Source: Chryseobacterium sp. T16E-39 (GTDB lineage: Bacteria > Bacteroidota > Bacteroidia > Flavobacteriales > Weeksellaceae). Taken from it: a stretch of 64,000 nucleotides of DNA. This document shows, piece by piece, positions 33,816-42,901 of the stretch; position 1 is the first letter of the stretch, and every line of letters begins with the position of its first letter. The translations under genes and the position numbers were made by a program. Under the pieces are notes generated by a model. It did no database searches. It was not told the DNA's origin and worked only from the letters and a program-made list of their open reading frames with translations. The stretch is from positions 3,038,001 to 3,102,000 of the forward strand of contig NZ_CP022282.1 of NCBI RefSeq assembly GCF_002216065.1. The letters run 5' to 3'.

Positions 33816-34425
33816 AAGCATTAAAGTAGAAGATCAGGAAATCTTCTTATTGGACCTTCATCAAAAAAGAGTAAACGAGACATTTGCCCATTTTGGAAAA
33901 GAGGGATCTATCGATCTGTCTAAACTGTTTAAAAATCTTGACCATGATGAAGATGGTCTTTTCAAGCTGAGAATTGCTTATGATCTGGATAAAAAAGTCA
34001 GAACAAAAATGATTCCCTACGCTATTCCGGAAATACAGGATTTTCAATTGGTGGAAAACAATACATTCGATTATTCCTTCAAATTTGAGGACCGTAAAGA
34101 GCTGGACAAAATGAAAATGAAGTCTAAAGCTGAAGAAATCATTATCGTAAAAAATAACCATATTACAGACACCTCATTTTCCAATCTTCTATTTATGAAG
34201 GGGAAAGAATGGTACACCCCAACAACCTATCTTTTGAATGGTGTTCAGAGACAGAATCTTTTGAAGAAAAAGAAAATAAAAGAGATGGAAATCACTTTGC
34301 AAAACATTAAACAATTTTCTCATTTTCAATTGATCAATGCTTTGAATGACTTCGACGACATGTTTATATACCCTATTGACAGGATCAACAATTTACCCGG
34401 CAATGAAGAATATTTGGAAATTTAA
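33799..34425 (+). CDS. pabC: Aminotransferase class IV, probable aminodeoxychorismate lyase
   Basis: A 208-residue PLP fold-type IV protein, shorter than usual (about 270). EEIIIVKNNHITDTSFSNLLF and TPTTYLLNGVQRQNLL are the two most characteristic segments. The candidate PLP-lysine region is not clear from sequence alone. It overlaps pabB by 17 bp, so translation is coupled and the product very likely finishes p-aminobenzoate synthesis by releasing pyruvate. The symbol is assigned from context as much as from sequence. Confidence 0.75.
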   Translation: MFQFIESIKVEDQEIFLLDLHQKRVNETFAHFGKEGSIDLSKLFKNLDHDEDGLFKLRIAYDLDKKVRTKMIPYAIPEIQDFQLVENNTFDYSFKFEDRKELDKMKMKSKAEEIIIVKNNHITDTSFSNLLFMKGKEWYTPTTYLLNGVQRQNLLKKKKIKEMEITLQNIKQFSHFQLINALNDFDDMFIYPIDRINNLPGNEEYLEI

Positions 34426-36098
34426 CTTTCCTGCATGAATTCGAAATAACCTTTTAACACATCTGCACTATTCGTCCCATGCGTATTGATTTCCAATATC
34501 TTAGGCTGATTATCCGGTTTAAAGAAATTATCTAGCACCCGATCCAGTGTCATATCATCTTCTACTTTAGTGTATGAGAACCCAAAATGTTTAGCCAGAT
34601 GCTCTGCATTTTTGTGATGTTTCGTAGCGATAAATTCATCAAGCGTATTAGGGTTTGCATTACCTGGTCCTGGAATAATTTTAAAAATGTTTCCTTCTCC
34701 ATTATTAAAAATGATAATTCTAACAAATGGTGGAATATATTGATTCCAAAGCCCATTAATATCGTAGAAAAAGCTTAAATCCCCTGTAATTAATAAGGTC
34801 GGATTAGCGTTTTTTATAGCAAATCCCATTGCTGTAGAAGTGGATCCGTCTATTCCGCTTGTTCCTCTGTTGCAATACATTTTTCTTTTTCCAAAATCAA
34901 AGAGCTGTGCGTATCTTATTCCTGAACTATTACTGAAATGAATGTTATAATTTTCAGGTACTGTCTGAGAAGCCTTATTGAAAAAATAAAAATCAGAAAA
35001 CTCAACAAGATTCAAAAATTTTTCATGTTTAGCGTCTTTTTTATCTCTAAGAACATCCCACAGGTTATAATAAGGTCTTGGTTCAAGGTTGATAAATTTC
35101 AATAACCTTGAGAAGAAAATTTCAGGTTTTACTTCGATCTTTTCAGTTAAAGAAAAATACGTATCCGGTTGCCAAACTTCGTCCAAATGCCAATGCTGTT
35201 TCGGACGAGCTTTTCTAAGGAATTGTTTTACTTTTTTTGAAACTACATTTTGCCCCACCGTAATCAATAAGTCTGGAGCATACTTTTTATAATCTTCCTC
35301 TGTAAAGTTGAAAATATAACGATCTATAAACCGGAAGAATTTTTCATGATATACGTTGGAATTAGCTTCACTTAAAACTACAGCAGTATGATTCTTAACC
35401 AGCTGTGACAATTGGTTTTCAAGCTCAGGAATATAATCCTTTGTCCCCACCAAAATTAAAATACGTTGTGACGTATTCCAGTCTGCAACTAAATTGGAAG
35501 GAATTTCATATTCTTTCTTCTTTATTGTTTTTTCAACAATTGGAAAAGTAGGCAGCTCAGAAACCAAATCATAAAGAGGTTCTTCAAGAGGAATATTAAT
35601 ATGTACAGGCCCTTGTTTTTCAAAACAAAGTTCGATTGCTTTTTTAATTGTCTCAAAATTAATATCCTCAGCATTTTCTTCCTTATCTTCTAAAAGTTGG
35701 AAATCTCCATAAGAATGCTGATGAAAAACATCCTTTTGCCTGATGGTCTGTCCATCAAAAATATCCACGAAATCCACTGGCCTGTCAGCAGTTAACACCA
35801 AAAGGGGAACATTCTGATAAAAAGCTTCTGTTATAGCAGGATAATAGTTCACCGTCGCAGAACCGCTAGTACAAGTAATGGCAACAGGCTTCTTTTCACT
35901 TTTTGCCATTCCTAATGCTACAAAAGCAGCACTTCTTTCATCTACAATACTAAAACAGTTAAAATGATCTATTTCTGAAAAATGAATTGCAATGGGTGCA
36001 TTTCTTGATCCGGGAGAAATGACAACATCTGAAATCCCGTACTGCTGAAGAAGATTTGCAAGTATCTGAATGCTTCTTTTAGAAGAATATTTTTTCAT
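34422..36098 (-). CDS. menD: MenD: SEPHCHC synthase of menaquinone biosynthesis
   Basis: A 558-residue thiamine-diphosphate enzyme that joins 2-oxoglutarate and isochorismate. The N-terminal part has SPGSRNAPIAIHF, DERSAAFVALGMAK and TSGSATVNYYPA; the C-terminal cofactor-binding part has GTSGIDGSTSTAMGFAI and ITGDLSFFYDINGLWN, with NNGEGNIF. These are MenD hallmarks. The start is taken at 36098, because the ATG at 36116 lies in front of the -7 box. It is convergent with pabC, overlapping by 4 bp. Confidence 0.95.
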   Translation of the reverse strand: MKKYSSKRSIQILANLLQQYGISDVVISPGSRNAPIAIHFSEIDHFNCFSIVDERSAAFVALGMAKSEKKPVAITCTSGSATVNYYPAITEAFYQNVPLLVLTADRPVDFVDIFDGQTIRQKDVFHQHSYGDFQLLEDKEENAEDINFETIKKAIELCFEKQGPVHINIPLEEPLYDLVSELPTFPIVEKTIKKKEYEIPSNLVADWNTSQRILILVGTKDYIPELENQLSQLVKNHTAVVLSEANSNVYHEKFFRFIDRYIFNFTEEDYKKYAPDLLITVGQNVVSKKVKQFLRKARPKQHWHLDEVWQPDTYFSLTEKIEVKPEIFFSRLLKFINLEPRPYYNLWDVLRDKKDAKHEKFLNLVEFSDFYFFNKASQTVPENYNIHFSNSSGIRYAQLFDFGKRKMYCNRGTSGIDGSTSTAMGFAIKNANPTLLITGDLSFFYDINGLWNQYIPPFVRIIIFNNGEGNIFKIIPGPGNANPNTLDEFIATKHHKNAEHLAKHFGFSYTKVEDDMTLDRVLDNFFKPDNQPKILEINTHGTNSADVLKGYFEFMQES

Positions 36099-36102
36099 AT
36101 CA

Positions 36103-36110
36103 CAAATGTA
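36103..36110 (-). promoter_or_regulatory. -7 box of menD, 4 nt before the start codon
   Basis: On the minus strand TACATTTG fits TAnnTTTG and ends 4 nt before the ATG at 36098, as at uvrB and pabB. Confidence 0.5.
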
Positions 36111-36184
36111 GTTCATAAATACTTAATTGTAAAATCATTTAATTTAAAAAAGACGTAATTTAGCGCCACGTTAAATTTCTAAAA

Positions 36185-37135
36185 ATGGACAAAATACCTA
36201 GTGTAGACCTGCGTGATTTCCTTTCGGGTAACCCGGAACGCAAACAGAAATTTGTAAATGAAATCGGAAAAGCTTACGAAGAAATTGGTTTTGTAGCCTT
36301 AAAAGGGCACTTTCTTGATGACCAATTAGTAGGTGATCTTTATGGTGAGGTGAAAAACTTTTTTGAACTTCCTACGGAAACGAAACAGAAGTATGAGATT
36401 CCCGGAATTGGAGGACAAAGAGGTTATGTAGGATTCGGTAAAGAAACCGCAAAGGGTTTCAAAAAAGGAGACTTAAAAGAATTTTGGCATTTCGGACAGT
36501 ATGTGTCTGATGATTCAAAATATAAAGATGAGTATCCTGACAATGTGATCGTTGATGAACTTCCGAAATTCAACGAGGTAGGTAAAGAAACTTACCAAAT
36601 GCTGGAAAAAACAGGAAAGTCTGTTTTAAGAGCCCTAGCACTGTATCTTGGTTTGGACGAGTTTTATTTTGATGACAAAATAGCAGAAGGAAACTCTATT
36701 TTAAGACCTATTCATTATCCGCCAATTACTCAGGAACCTGATGATGCTGTAAGAGCTGCTGCTCACGGAGATATCAACTTAATTACCCTTCTAATGGGCT
36801 CTCAGGGAAAAGGACTACAGGTACAAAATCATAATGGAGATTGGATTGATGCAATTGCTGAACCAGATGAATTGGTGATCAATGTTGGTGATATGCTTTC
36901 GAGGCACACTAATAATAAGCTCAAGTCTACGATTCACCGTGTGGTAAACCCGCCAAGAGAATTATGGGGAACTTCAAGATATTCAATTCCTTTCTTTATG
37001 CATCCGGTAAGTGGAATGTCACTGAACTGTCTTGAGAATTGTGTAGATGAGACTCATCCGAAATTATATGAAGATACAACAGCCGGAGAATTTTTACACG
37101 AGAGGCTTATTGAATTAGGATTAATTAAAAAATAA
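36185..37135 (+). CDS. Isopenicillin N synthase-like 2-oxoglutarate/Fe(II) dioxygenase
   Basis: A 316-residue non-haem iron oxygenase. The iron triad is visible as AAHGDINLITLL (His and Asp) and STIHRVVNP (distal His), and RYSIPFF gives the Arg-x-Ser that binds 2-oxoglutarate. The N-terminal IPSVDLRDFLSG, GFVALKGH and GGQRGYVGFGKETAKG segments are typical of bacterial members. The natural substrate is unknown. It follows menD divergently and stands alone. Confidence 0.88.
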   Translation: MDKIPSVDLRDFLSGNPERKQKFVNEIGKAYEEIGFVALKGHFLDDQLVGDLYGEVKNFFELPTETKQKYEIPGIGGQRGYVGFGKETAKGFKKGDLKEFWHFGQYVSDDSKYKDEYPDNVIVDELPKFNEVGKETYQMLEKTGKSVLRALALYLGLDEFYFDDKIAEGNSILRPIHYPPITQEPDDAVRAAAHGDINLITLLMGSQGKGLQVQNHNGDWIDAIAEPDELVINVGDMLSRHTNNKLKSTIHRVVNPPRELWGTSRYSIPFFMHPVSGMSLNCLENCVDETHPKLYEDTTAGEFLHERLIELGLIKK

Positions 37136-37209
37136 TTTCAAAAGTTCGTTTTTCATGTCAATTTTTAATTATATATTTACTTTCGTATCAAATTTTTAAT
37201 TAAAACAGT

Positions 37210-37365
37210 ATGAAAAACTTAAAAAAACTAAACAATAGTCAATTAAAGACTATTGCTGGAGCGGGAATCAAACCAGTAGAAGATTTCTGTATGTATTATT
37301 GCGATGGGGTTGTTATTTGTGCAACTTGCAGCGATGATTTCAAATGTCCGGATAATACAATGTAG
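37210..37365 (+). CDS. GG-leader-type bacteriocin-like peptide, singleton
   Basis: A 51-residue peptide beginning MKNLKKLNNSQLKTIAGAG. The leader matches the cassette at 12 kb (MKNLKKL, QLKTIAG), but the cleavage site reads Gly-Ala rather than Gly-Gly. The mature part, IKPVEDFCMYYCDGVVICAT, has five cysteines in a different order from the other three peptides. It has its own -7-like box (TACTTTCG at 37178) and a terminator. No exporter or immunity gene is next to it. Function is unknown; antimicrobial or signalling use is inferred. Confidence 0.75.
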   Translation: MKNLKKLNNSQLKTIAGAGIKPVEDFCMYYCDGVVICATCSDDFKCPDNTM

Positions 37366-37390
37366 AATATTACATTCTACACAACACTAC

Positions 37391-37420
37391 AAAACCGTTC
37401 CATTATTTGGGACGGTTTTT
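37391..37420. terminator. Terminator of the singleton peptide gene
   Basis: AAAACCGTTCC / GGGACGGTTTT stem with a seven-base loop and a T run. It may also serve the convergent radical SAM gene. Confidence 0.85.
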
Positions 37421-37422
37421 AT

Positions 37423-38475
37423 TTAATCAAAAAGTCTCAACTGCTGATCTTTTGCTCCTGTAAAATTGGCTGTTGAAAGTTTCGGAAATACCTTATCTGA
37501 AAAATACTTTTTCTTCCCGATTTTAAAAGTATTATGAATCATCTCCGCAATATTCCCTTCTCCCTTATATCTGTCAAAATATCTTTTTTCCCCCAATTTC
37601 CCGCCGCGCATTGACCGGATCAGATTCAGTACTTTTTGAGCCCTGTCCGGGAAGTGGGTTTCAATCCATTTCACAAACACCGGTTCAACCGTGTCGTTTA
37701 ACCTTACCAGCGTGTATCCAAACCCCAATGCTCCCGCATCTGAAATAGCCTTTAAAATGCCTAGGGATTCATCACTGGTTAAACCAGGAATCACTGGAGC
37801 CACCATTACATGGACAGGAATCTTGTTTTCAGATAAGATCTCAACTGCTTTTAATTTATTTTTAGCAGAACTGGTTCTTGGTTCCATTTTTCTGCGTAAA
37901 TCTTCATTTATGGTTGGAATACTTAAAGAAACAGAAACCAGATTTTGTTCAGCCATTGGTTTCAATATATCCAAATCCCTTAGTACCAATGCATTTTTTG
38001 TCAAGACATTGACAGGATGTCTATAATCAAGACAAATTTGCAGGAGTTGCCGTGTGATCTCAAATTGCCTTTCTGCCGGCTGATAGCAATCTGTATTTCC
38101 TGACAGCAAAATAGGCTCGGCCTTGTATCCTCTTTTCTGAAAAAAATTTTCAAGTAATTGAGGGGCATTCTTTTTTACCATGATCTTTCTTTCAAAATCA
38201 ATCCCCGCACTATATCCCCAATATTCATGAGTTGGTCTCGCAAAACAATAAGAGCATCCATGCTCGCATCCCTGGTAAGGATTCATAGAATACTCCATAG
38301 GAAGGTCTTCACTTTTCACCTGATTAACGATCGTTTTAGGAAAAACTTCGGTGAATGAAGTTTTTACTGTTTCGAAATCTTCATCCTCAGGTTCAAAGGT
38401 ATACCTCTCGAAATGATTAATTACATTTCGCTGAGCTCCCTGACCTTTTATGATATTTTCGTTCTGCATTCTCAT
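37423..38475 (-). CDS. PA0069-family radical SAM protein (spore photoproduct lyase-like)
   Basis: A 350-residue protein with the cluster motif CEHGCSYC (CxxxCxxC) inside MNPYQGCEHGCSYCFARPTH, the signature of the PA0069/Rv2578c group related to spore photoproduct lyase. LSGNTDCYQPAERQ and VSLSIPTINEDLRRKMEPRT follow as in the family. The reaction is not known. The likely start is 38475; a second ATG at 38469 would remove only two residues. It is convergent with the singleton peptide. Confidence 0.9.
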   Translation of the reverse strand: MRMQNENIIKGQGAQRNVINHFERYTFEPEDEDFETVKTSFTEVFPKTIVNQVKSEDLPMEYSMNPYQGCEHGCSYCFARPTHEYWGYSAGIDFERKIMVKKNAPQLLENFFQKRGYKAEPILLSGNTDCYQPAERQFEITRQLLQICLDYRHPVNVLTKNALVLRDLDILKPMAEQNLVSVSLSIPTINEDLRRKMEPRTSSAKNKLKAVEILSENKIPVHVMVAPVIPGLTSDESLGILKAISDAGALGFGYTLVRLNDTVEPVFVKWIETHFPDRAQKVLNLIRSMRGGKLGEKRYFDRYKGEGNIAEMIHNTFKIGKKKYFSDKVFPKLSTANFTGAKDQQLRLFD

Positions 38476-38536
38476 GTAAATTTAGAGTGGTTTTCTTTAA
38501 TAATAATTAATTTTAACACTAAAGTTTTCCACAAAA

Positions 38537-38565
38537 AAATCCAGCACATTCAAAGTGCTGGATTT
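38537..38565 (-). terminator. Terminator of the small one-helix membrane protein gene
   Basis: A perfect AAATCCAGCAC / GTGCTGGATTT stem with a T run on the minus strand. Confidence 0.9.
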
Positions 38566-38590
38566 AAACAAAATTAGATATATCGTTTTA

Positions 38591-38785
38591 CTACTTCACT
38601 GCACAAAATTCGACACCGTGATATTCATCTTCATGCTCCTTCCCATCGAAGTGTCTGTGATAATCTGAATAATAATCACTGTATTTTTTATCTTTTTTAT
38701 TTAAAATCTTTTTTATTCCTAAGAAACTTAATACTGCCAGAAGTCCAACTCCTCCTGCCAATAAAACTCCAATTTCTTTTTTCAT
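38591..38785 (-). CDS. Small single-helix membrane protein
   Basis: A 64-residue protein with one transmembrane helix at about residues 5-24 (IGVLLAGGVGLLAVLSFLGI), a basic stretch and a His/Asp/Tyr-rich tail (YSDYYSDYHRHFDGKEHEDE). It is preceded by a clean start and followed by its own terminator, so it is probably a real gene. I do not recognise the family. Confidence 0.6.
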   Translation of the reverse strand: MKKEIGVLLAGGVGLLAVLSFLGIKKILNKKDKKYSDYYSDYHRHFDGKEHEDEYHGVEFCAVK

Positions 38786-38958
38786 ATTCTGTTCGATTTA
38801 TTAATGTCTGTATTGCAAAAAATGTACCTTTTCTATTTTAGGCAATTATAAATTTTGTTAACATTAAAAAATAAATTTGAACAAAGAATACATCATACAC
38901 AGGAGAAATTCATAAAAATAATGGTTTAATTATTGTACTACCTGAGAAAAGCATTACT

Positions 38959-39309
38959 ATGGATAATTCAGAAAACATTGACAGAATGACTACTCTAAGC
39001 CAGGTTATGAATACCTTATCTGAAAGAGGAATAAAAAGAGAGTTCAGAATGAATGAAGATTGTGAAATGAAATTTGAAAATTCAGACAAAAATTACCAGC
39101 CTTCGGATTTAACCATTATAAAAACATATCGTTTTGAGGGAGAAAGCGACCCCGACGATAACGCCGTTCTTTACGTACTCAAAGATACTGCAGGAAATAT
39201 AGGGATGATGATCGATTCTTATGGGGCAGACAGTAATTATCCTGGTGAAAAATTTGATGAATTTCTAAGGGAAATCCCCGTTAAGGAAAGTGATGAATTC
39301 AATTTTTAA
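38959..39309 (+). CDS. Small conserved cytoplasmic protein of Bacteroidota
   Basis: A 116-residue acidic protein. The pattern TLSQVMNTLSERGIKREF, YRFEGESDPDDNAVLYVLKD and GNIGMMIDSYG matches a small Bacteroidota family often mislabelled phosphoribosylpyrophosphate synthetase. It is far too short for that enzyme and has none of its motifs. No signal peptide. It is monocistronic and followed by a hairpin that also ends the convergent gene. Confidence 0.75.
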   Translation: MDNSENIDRMTTLSQVMNTLSERGIKREFRMNEDCEMKFENSDKNYQPSDLTIIKTYRFEGESDPDDNAVLYVLKDTAGNIGMMIDSYGADSNYPGEKFDEFLREIPVKESDEFNF

Positions 39310-39317
39310 ATAGATAT

Positions 39318-39345
39318 AAACCCGAAATTATTCTTTTTCGGGTTT
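39318..39345. terminator. Bidirectional terminator at 39.3 kb
   Basis: AAACCCGAAA / TTTCGGGTTT stem with T-rich flanks, between convergent genes. It overlaps the last codons of the AsmA-like gene. Confidence 0.75.
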
Positions 39346-40626
39346 CTCTTTTTTCTTAAAGACATTTTTTAGAAATCCTTTTTTAGGTTTGTCTTCTTCA
39401 ACCTTTTGGGAGCTTTCTTCTTTATTATTATCCTGTGTTGTTCCTTTAATCTCTTTAATTGATTCTTTTACATCTTTAACCGCAGAAACCGTTTTCTTAA
39501 CTGCCTTTTTTGCTTTATCGGTATTAACTCCTATTAATGTTTTCTTTAACCCTTCCTGAATACCTTTCCAGAACAAGTTAAAAAAAGATTTTGTTGGATC
39601 CCTTTCTACATTTTCTACCATAACGGAGTCCGGAAACTGACCAGAGTTTGATTTTATAAACAAGTTTGCAACGGCCGTTAAAAAGCCTTTCTTCTCTTCA
39701 TTATTCTTATTTAAAATGGCAATTTTAAGATCTTTATGCTTAAGATTAAAAGTTCCTCCCAATCCTTTTGGATTTCCTCTAAAATTGAAAAGCATCTCCT
39801 GAATAGTACCTGTTGCTGTAATATGAAGATATGGTCTGATGAAAGGGTTGATGCCTTGTGCTGGTAGATTAACTGCCTTACCGGAAATCGTAAAATTATC
39901 ATGCTGATCCGCAACATTAAAATTCCAATCGACAGCTAAAGGCGCAAGATTCATAAACGAACAATCAATTTTTATTTGTACCTGAGTTGGTTTTCCTTTA
40001 AACTTTGCTGAATTCAGGTTTTTGACATTCATATTAAAATTGCTAAATGTTAATTTTCCCGGTCCGGAGCTTTCCGGAGTATCTTCTTCATATACGAGAA
40101 CTGAATTCTTTAAATCAAGATTATTAATATACATCGGAATTTTAATAGATCTCAGAAGCCTTGAGTACAAAGGTTTTTCTTTCGGATCATCCTTGGGGAT
40201 CTTACTTCTGAAAATATTAGCATCCGCAGATTGAATGACAACATGAGACGCATTAATAAATTTGTTACTGGAAAATAACTCCCAATTACCTTCAGCAGTA
40301 ATCTGGCCCGCTTTCAGATCATACAAATCTTTCTCCACCGGGATCATTTTAATAAATTGAGCTCTCGAAACAAGTGGTTTCATTGCAAAATTATTAACCT
40401 GAACTTTATTCTTACCTACTTTCAAAAGTCCAACACTCATATTGTAGAACTTTGTTTTGTAAGCAAAATTTTTCGTGGTAAGCTGATAATCTTTTACGGT
40501 AACTCCAAGTCCTGAATGATCTGCTTTTGGCTTCAGTTCTATATGATTTATTGTAGCGTTGAGATCGTTAAAAGTTAGTGGTTGATCTCCTTTATCATAA
40601 ATAATATTTGAGTTTTTGACTGTCAC
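39328..40626 (-). pseudogene. C-terminal part of a frameshifted AsmA/DUF748-like gene
   Basis: The frame beginning with GTG at 40626 reads upstream without a stop through KKADFTGIQFPLVIRKVTVK as far as an A6 tract (minus-strand complement of 40673-40678). Just past that tract the other fragment continues in the neighbouring frame. One extra A would join them into about 883 residues. This part has repetitive beta-strand segments (NFNMNVKNLNSAKF, FTISGKAVNLPAQGINPF) and a Lys/Glu-rich tail, like AsmA-family proteins bridging the envelope. It could be a real inactivation, a sequencing error or recoding. Confidence 0.7.
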
Positions 40627-40634
40627 CTTTCTTA

Positions 40635-41978
40635 TTACCAGAGGAAACTGAATTCCTGTAAAGTCAGCTTTCTTTTTTGCGCAGCATCCCGGGCTTTGAT
40701 CTTTCCATATATGCCATCCACAAGAACGTCCTTTACATCAAGATTAAGTTTTTTATCAATAAATTCCCATTTATTGATATTAAAAGCGATGTGATTAGCT
40801 TTAAAATCCAGTGATGTTCTGGAATCGGTAGGTAAGGCAACAATATTTCTAATTTCTCCACTTTTCGGATTCAGCGCCACACTTCCAACAGTAATATTCT
40901 GTTTATCTGTATAATGAATATCTTTCCCTGAAAAATTAAAATCATTATAATTTATCGGGATTATATTTTCAGAGGATTCTTTATTAAATGCAAGCTTATT
41001 AATAGTCAGATTTAAACCTTGTCCATATAAAAGTTTATTTCCATCTGGCTTAAAAACCTGCACCGCTCCGTTACTTAATTTAATATCTTCAAGATTCAAT
41101 CCGAAGCTCACTGGTTTATCACTCTTCTTTACGACAGCTCCTGTTGTATAAACGGTCAGTAATGGCTTTTGAAAATCCGCATTGGATAAAGAGATGTTAT
41201 TTTTCTTCAACACCACATCTTTAAATTCCATTTTTTGGATATCAAACTTGAAAAGTTTATTTTTTTGGGGGTAAAACTTTTTAAACTGATTGAAACTCAG
41301 CAATGGGATGAGTTTAAAATCCTCAACAAGCATCTGTCCGTTCGTCGTACTTATTCTTTTGATTGTCAGAGCATAAACATTGTCGAGACGGAAGAAAAAA
41401 TCTTTACCCTTAATATCATATTTATCGAACACGACTGGTAATTTATCTTCAACCGACTCTTCTGTCATCTGAAGATTTTCAACAAATAAATTGAATTGCT
41501 TTACCCCTAAAAATTTCTGTTTATTATATTTAAAGATATTTATGTTGCCCTTATTGATCCTGATATTTTCAAACAGGACAGGATTTCTTTTCTTGCCGTT
41601 TTTTTTATCGACCGGTTTTGCCAGGGTAACATTCAGATTAGGATTTGCCAGTAACAGGTCCGTAGAACTTATAGTCTTGTTAACGACAGCATCATAAATT
41701 CCCAAACGACTGATCTTCAAAGTATCTATTGTTCCCTGAAGACCAATAACATTCGTATTTTGTGGATTTTTGCTGTTTATTGTAATTCCCTTTGCCAGAA
41801 TATTTCCACTCCCTATATCTACATCCAATGTTTTGTAGGAAACTTTATAATCTGTATTGTTCTTGATGTATTTAGGAAGCTGGGTTTTAAGCCAGATATT
41901 TAATCCAAAGTTAGCTAGCAAGAAAATTATTGCTAAAACTCCGAGACCAATTAATGACTTTTTAACCCATTTTTTCAT
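40635..41978 (-). CDS. N-terminal part of a frameshifted AsmA/DUF748-like gene
   Basis: 447 residues as read, ending at a TAA 13 codons after an A6 tract. One transmembrane helix at about residues 8-30 (SLIGLGVLAIIFLLANFGLNIWL) is followed by LKTQLPKYIKNNTDYKVSYKTLDVDIGSG, the start typical of AsmA/DUF748-like proteins, and then a long beta-rich repeat region. The end (RKLTLQEFSFLW) is out of frame with the family; in the next frame the same DNA reads KKADFTGIQF and joins the second fragment. The gene is thus one broken unit spanning 39328-41978. Confidence 0.75.
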   Translation of the reverse strand: MKKWVKKSLIGLGVLAIIFLLANFGLNIWLKTQLPKYIKNNTDYKVSYKTLDVDIGSGNILAKGITINSKNPQNTNVIGLQGTIDTLKISRLGIYDAVVNKTISSTDLLLANPNLNVTLAKPVDKKNGKKRNPVLFENIRINKGNINIFKYNKQKFLGVKQFNLFVENLQMTEESVEDKLPVVFDKYDIKGKDFFFRLDNVYALTIKRISTTNGQMLVEDFKLIPLLSFNQFKKFYPQKNKLFKFDIQKMEFKDVVLKKNNISLSNADFQKPLLTVYTTGAVVKKSDKPVSFGLNLEDIKLSNGAVQVFKPDGNKLLYGQGLNLTINKLAFNKESSENIIPINYNDFNFSGKDIHYTDKQNITVGSVALNPKSGEIRNIVALPTDSRTSLDFKANHIAFNINKWEFIDKKLNLDVKDVLVDGIYGKIKARDAAQKRKLTLQEFSFLW

Positions 41979-42014
41979 ATTTGTGATTTGGACTAATTAT
42001 ATCTAAATATAATA

Positions 42015-42812
42015 TTAATTTTTTACACTTAGCTCTATTACATATCCCTCATGTCCTCTTACATTAATAAAATCTCCACCTTGAAAGCTGAGATACTGTC
42101 CTTTTATTCCGTTTAACCGGCCTGTAAATTCGGGTTTTTTATCTAATGTGAAGGAACTTACTTTTTCGGGTTTATCAAAGGGATAATCAAATTTCCAAAG
42201 TTCTTCCCCTTCACTATAGAATTTCTGGAAATCCTCCGGAAAGTATTGTTTTATTTTTTGCTGAAAATCTGCAAGGTCCATTTCACCTTCAAAATCATCC
42301 TGCAACATCTTTTTCCAATTGGTTTTATCAGGCAAGTGATCTTTCAACGCTACTTCAATCATTCCAGCTTCATAGCGATTCTCAGTTCTTGCAATAGGTA
42401 AGGCAAAAGTTGCTCCCTGATCAATCCACCTTGTTGGGATCTGGGTATTTCTTGTCACTCCTACTTTTACATCTCCTGTATAAGCAAGATACACTGTGTG
42501 AGGTTGGAGCTGAATTGATTTCTCTATCTCCAAATCCCTTTCGGCAACTCCGAGATGAGCCGTTGAAAGTTCTGGACGAATAATGGTATCACTCGCATAA
42601 GGGCTTTCAAAAAAACAATTTTTACAGAATCCCATTCTGTAGATGGGTTTATTTTCTCCGCAGTTTACACATTGAAATCCGGTATGTTTTAGAGTCAGCT
42701 CTTTTCCGAACAATTCATTCATATGAATTAAATCTCCTGAAAGATTAAGATAGTATTGAATAGGCTTGTCATCGTAGCTCGTCATTTTTAAAATTTGTCC
42801 TTGAAACTGCAT
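42015..42812 (-). CDS. DUF2797 domain-containing protein
   Basis: A 265-residue cytoplasmic protein. FQCVNCGENKPIYRMGFCKNCFFESP is a four-Cys zinc-ribbon-like motif typical of DUF2797, followed by IIRPELSTAHLGVAERDLEIEK and KVGVTRNTQIPTRWIDQGA. The latter is related to GIY-YIG-like folds but lacks clear catalytic residues. The function is unknown; the gene is widespread in Bacteroidota. It is close to the divergent epimerase gene. Confidence 0.88.
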   Translation of the reverse strand: MQFQGQILKMTSYDDKPIQYYLNLSGDLIHMNELFGKELTLKHTGFQCVNCGENKPIYRMGFCKNCFFESPYASDTIIRPELSTAHLGVAERDLEIEKSIQLQPHTVYLAYTGDVKVGVTRNTQIPTRWIDQGATFALPIARTENRYEAGMIEVALKDHLPDKTNWKKMLQDDFEGEMDLADFQQKIKQYFPEDFQKFYSEGEELWKFDYPFDKPEKVSSFTLDKKPEFTGRLNGIKGQYLSFQGGDFINVRGHEGYVIELSVKN

Positions 42813-42874
42813 ATTAACTTTATATTACTTTTTTAAGTAAATTTAATGATTATATTTTCAAGAAGTAAATTTTA

Positions 42875-42882
42875 TATTTTTG
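42875..42882 (+). promoter_or_regulatory. -7 box of the epimerase gene
   Basis: TATTTTTG fits TAnnTTTG, 19 bp before the ATG. Confidence 0.4.
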
Positions 42883-42901
42883 TGCTAATAAAAAAACACG
42901 A

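Noticed and set aside
38959..39309. Phosphoribosylpyrophosphate synthetase
   Set aside because: The protein is 116 residues and lacks the PRPP-binding motif; the name is a propagated error.
40673..40678. Programmed -1 frameshift as in dnaX
   Set aside because: The tract is A6-G, but the upstream frame does not place it as the canonical A-AAA-AAG codon pair; a missing A is simpler, so recoding is kept only as a possibility.
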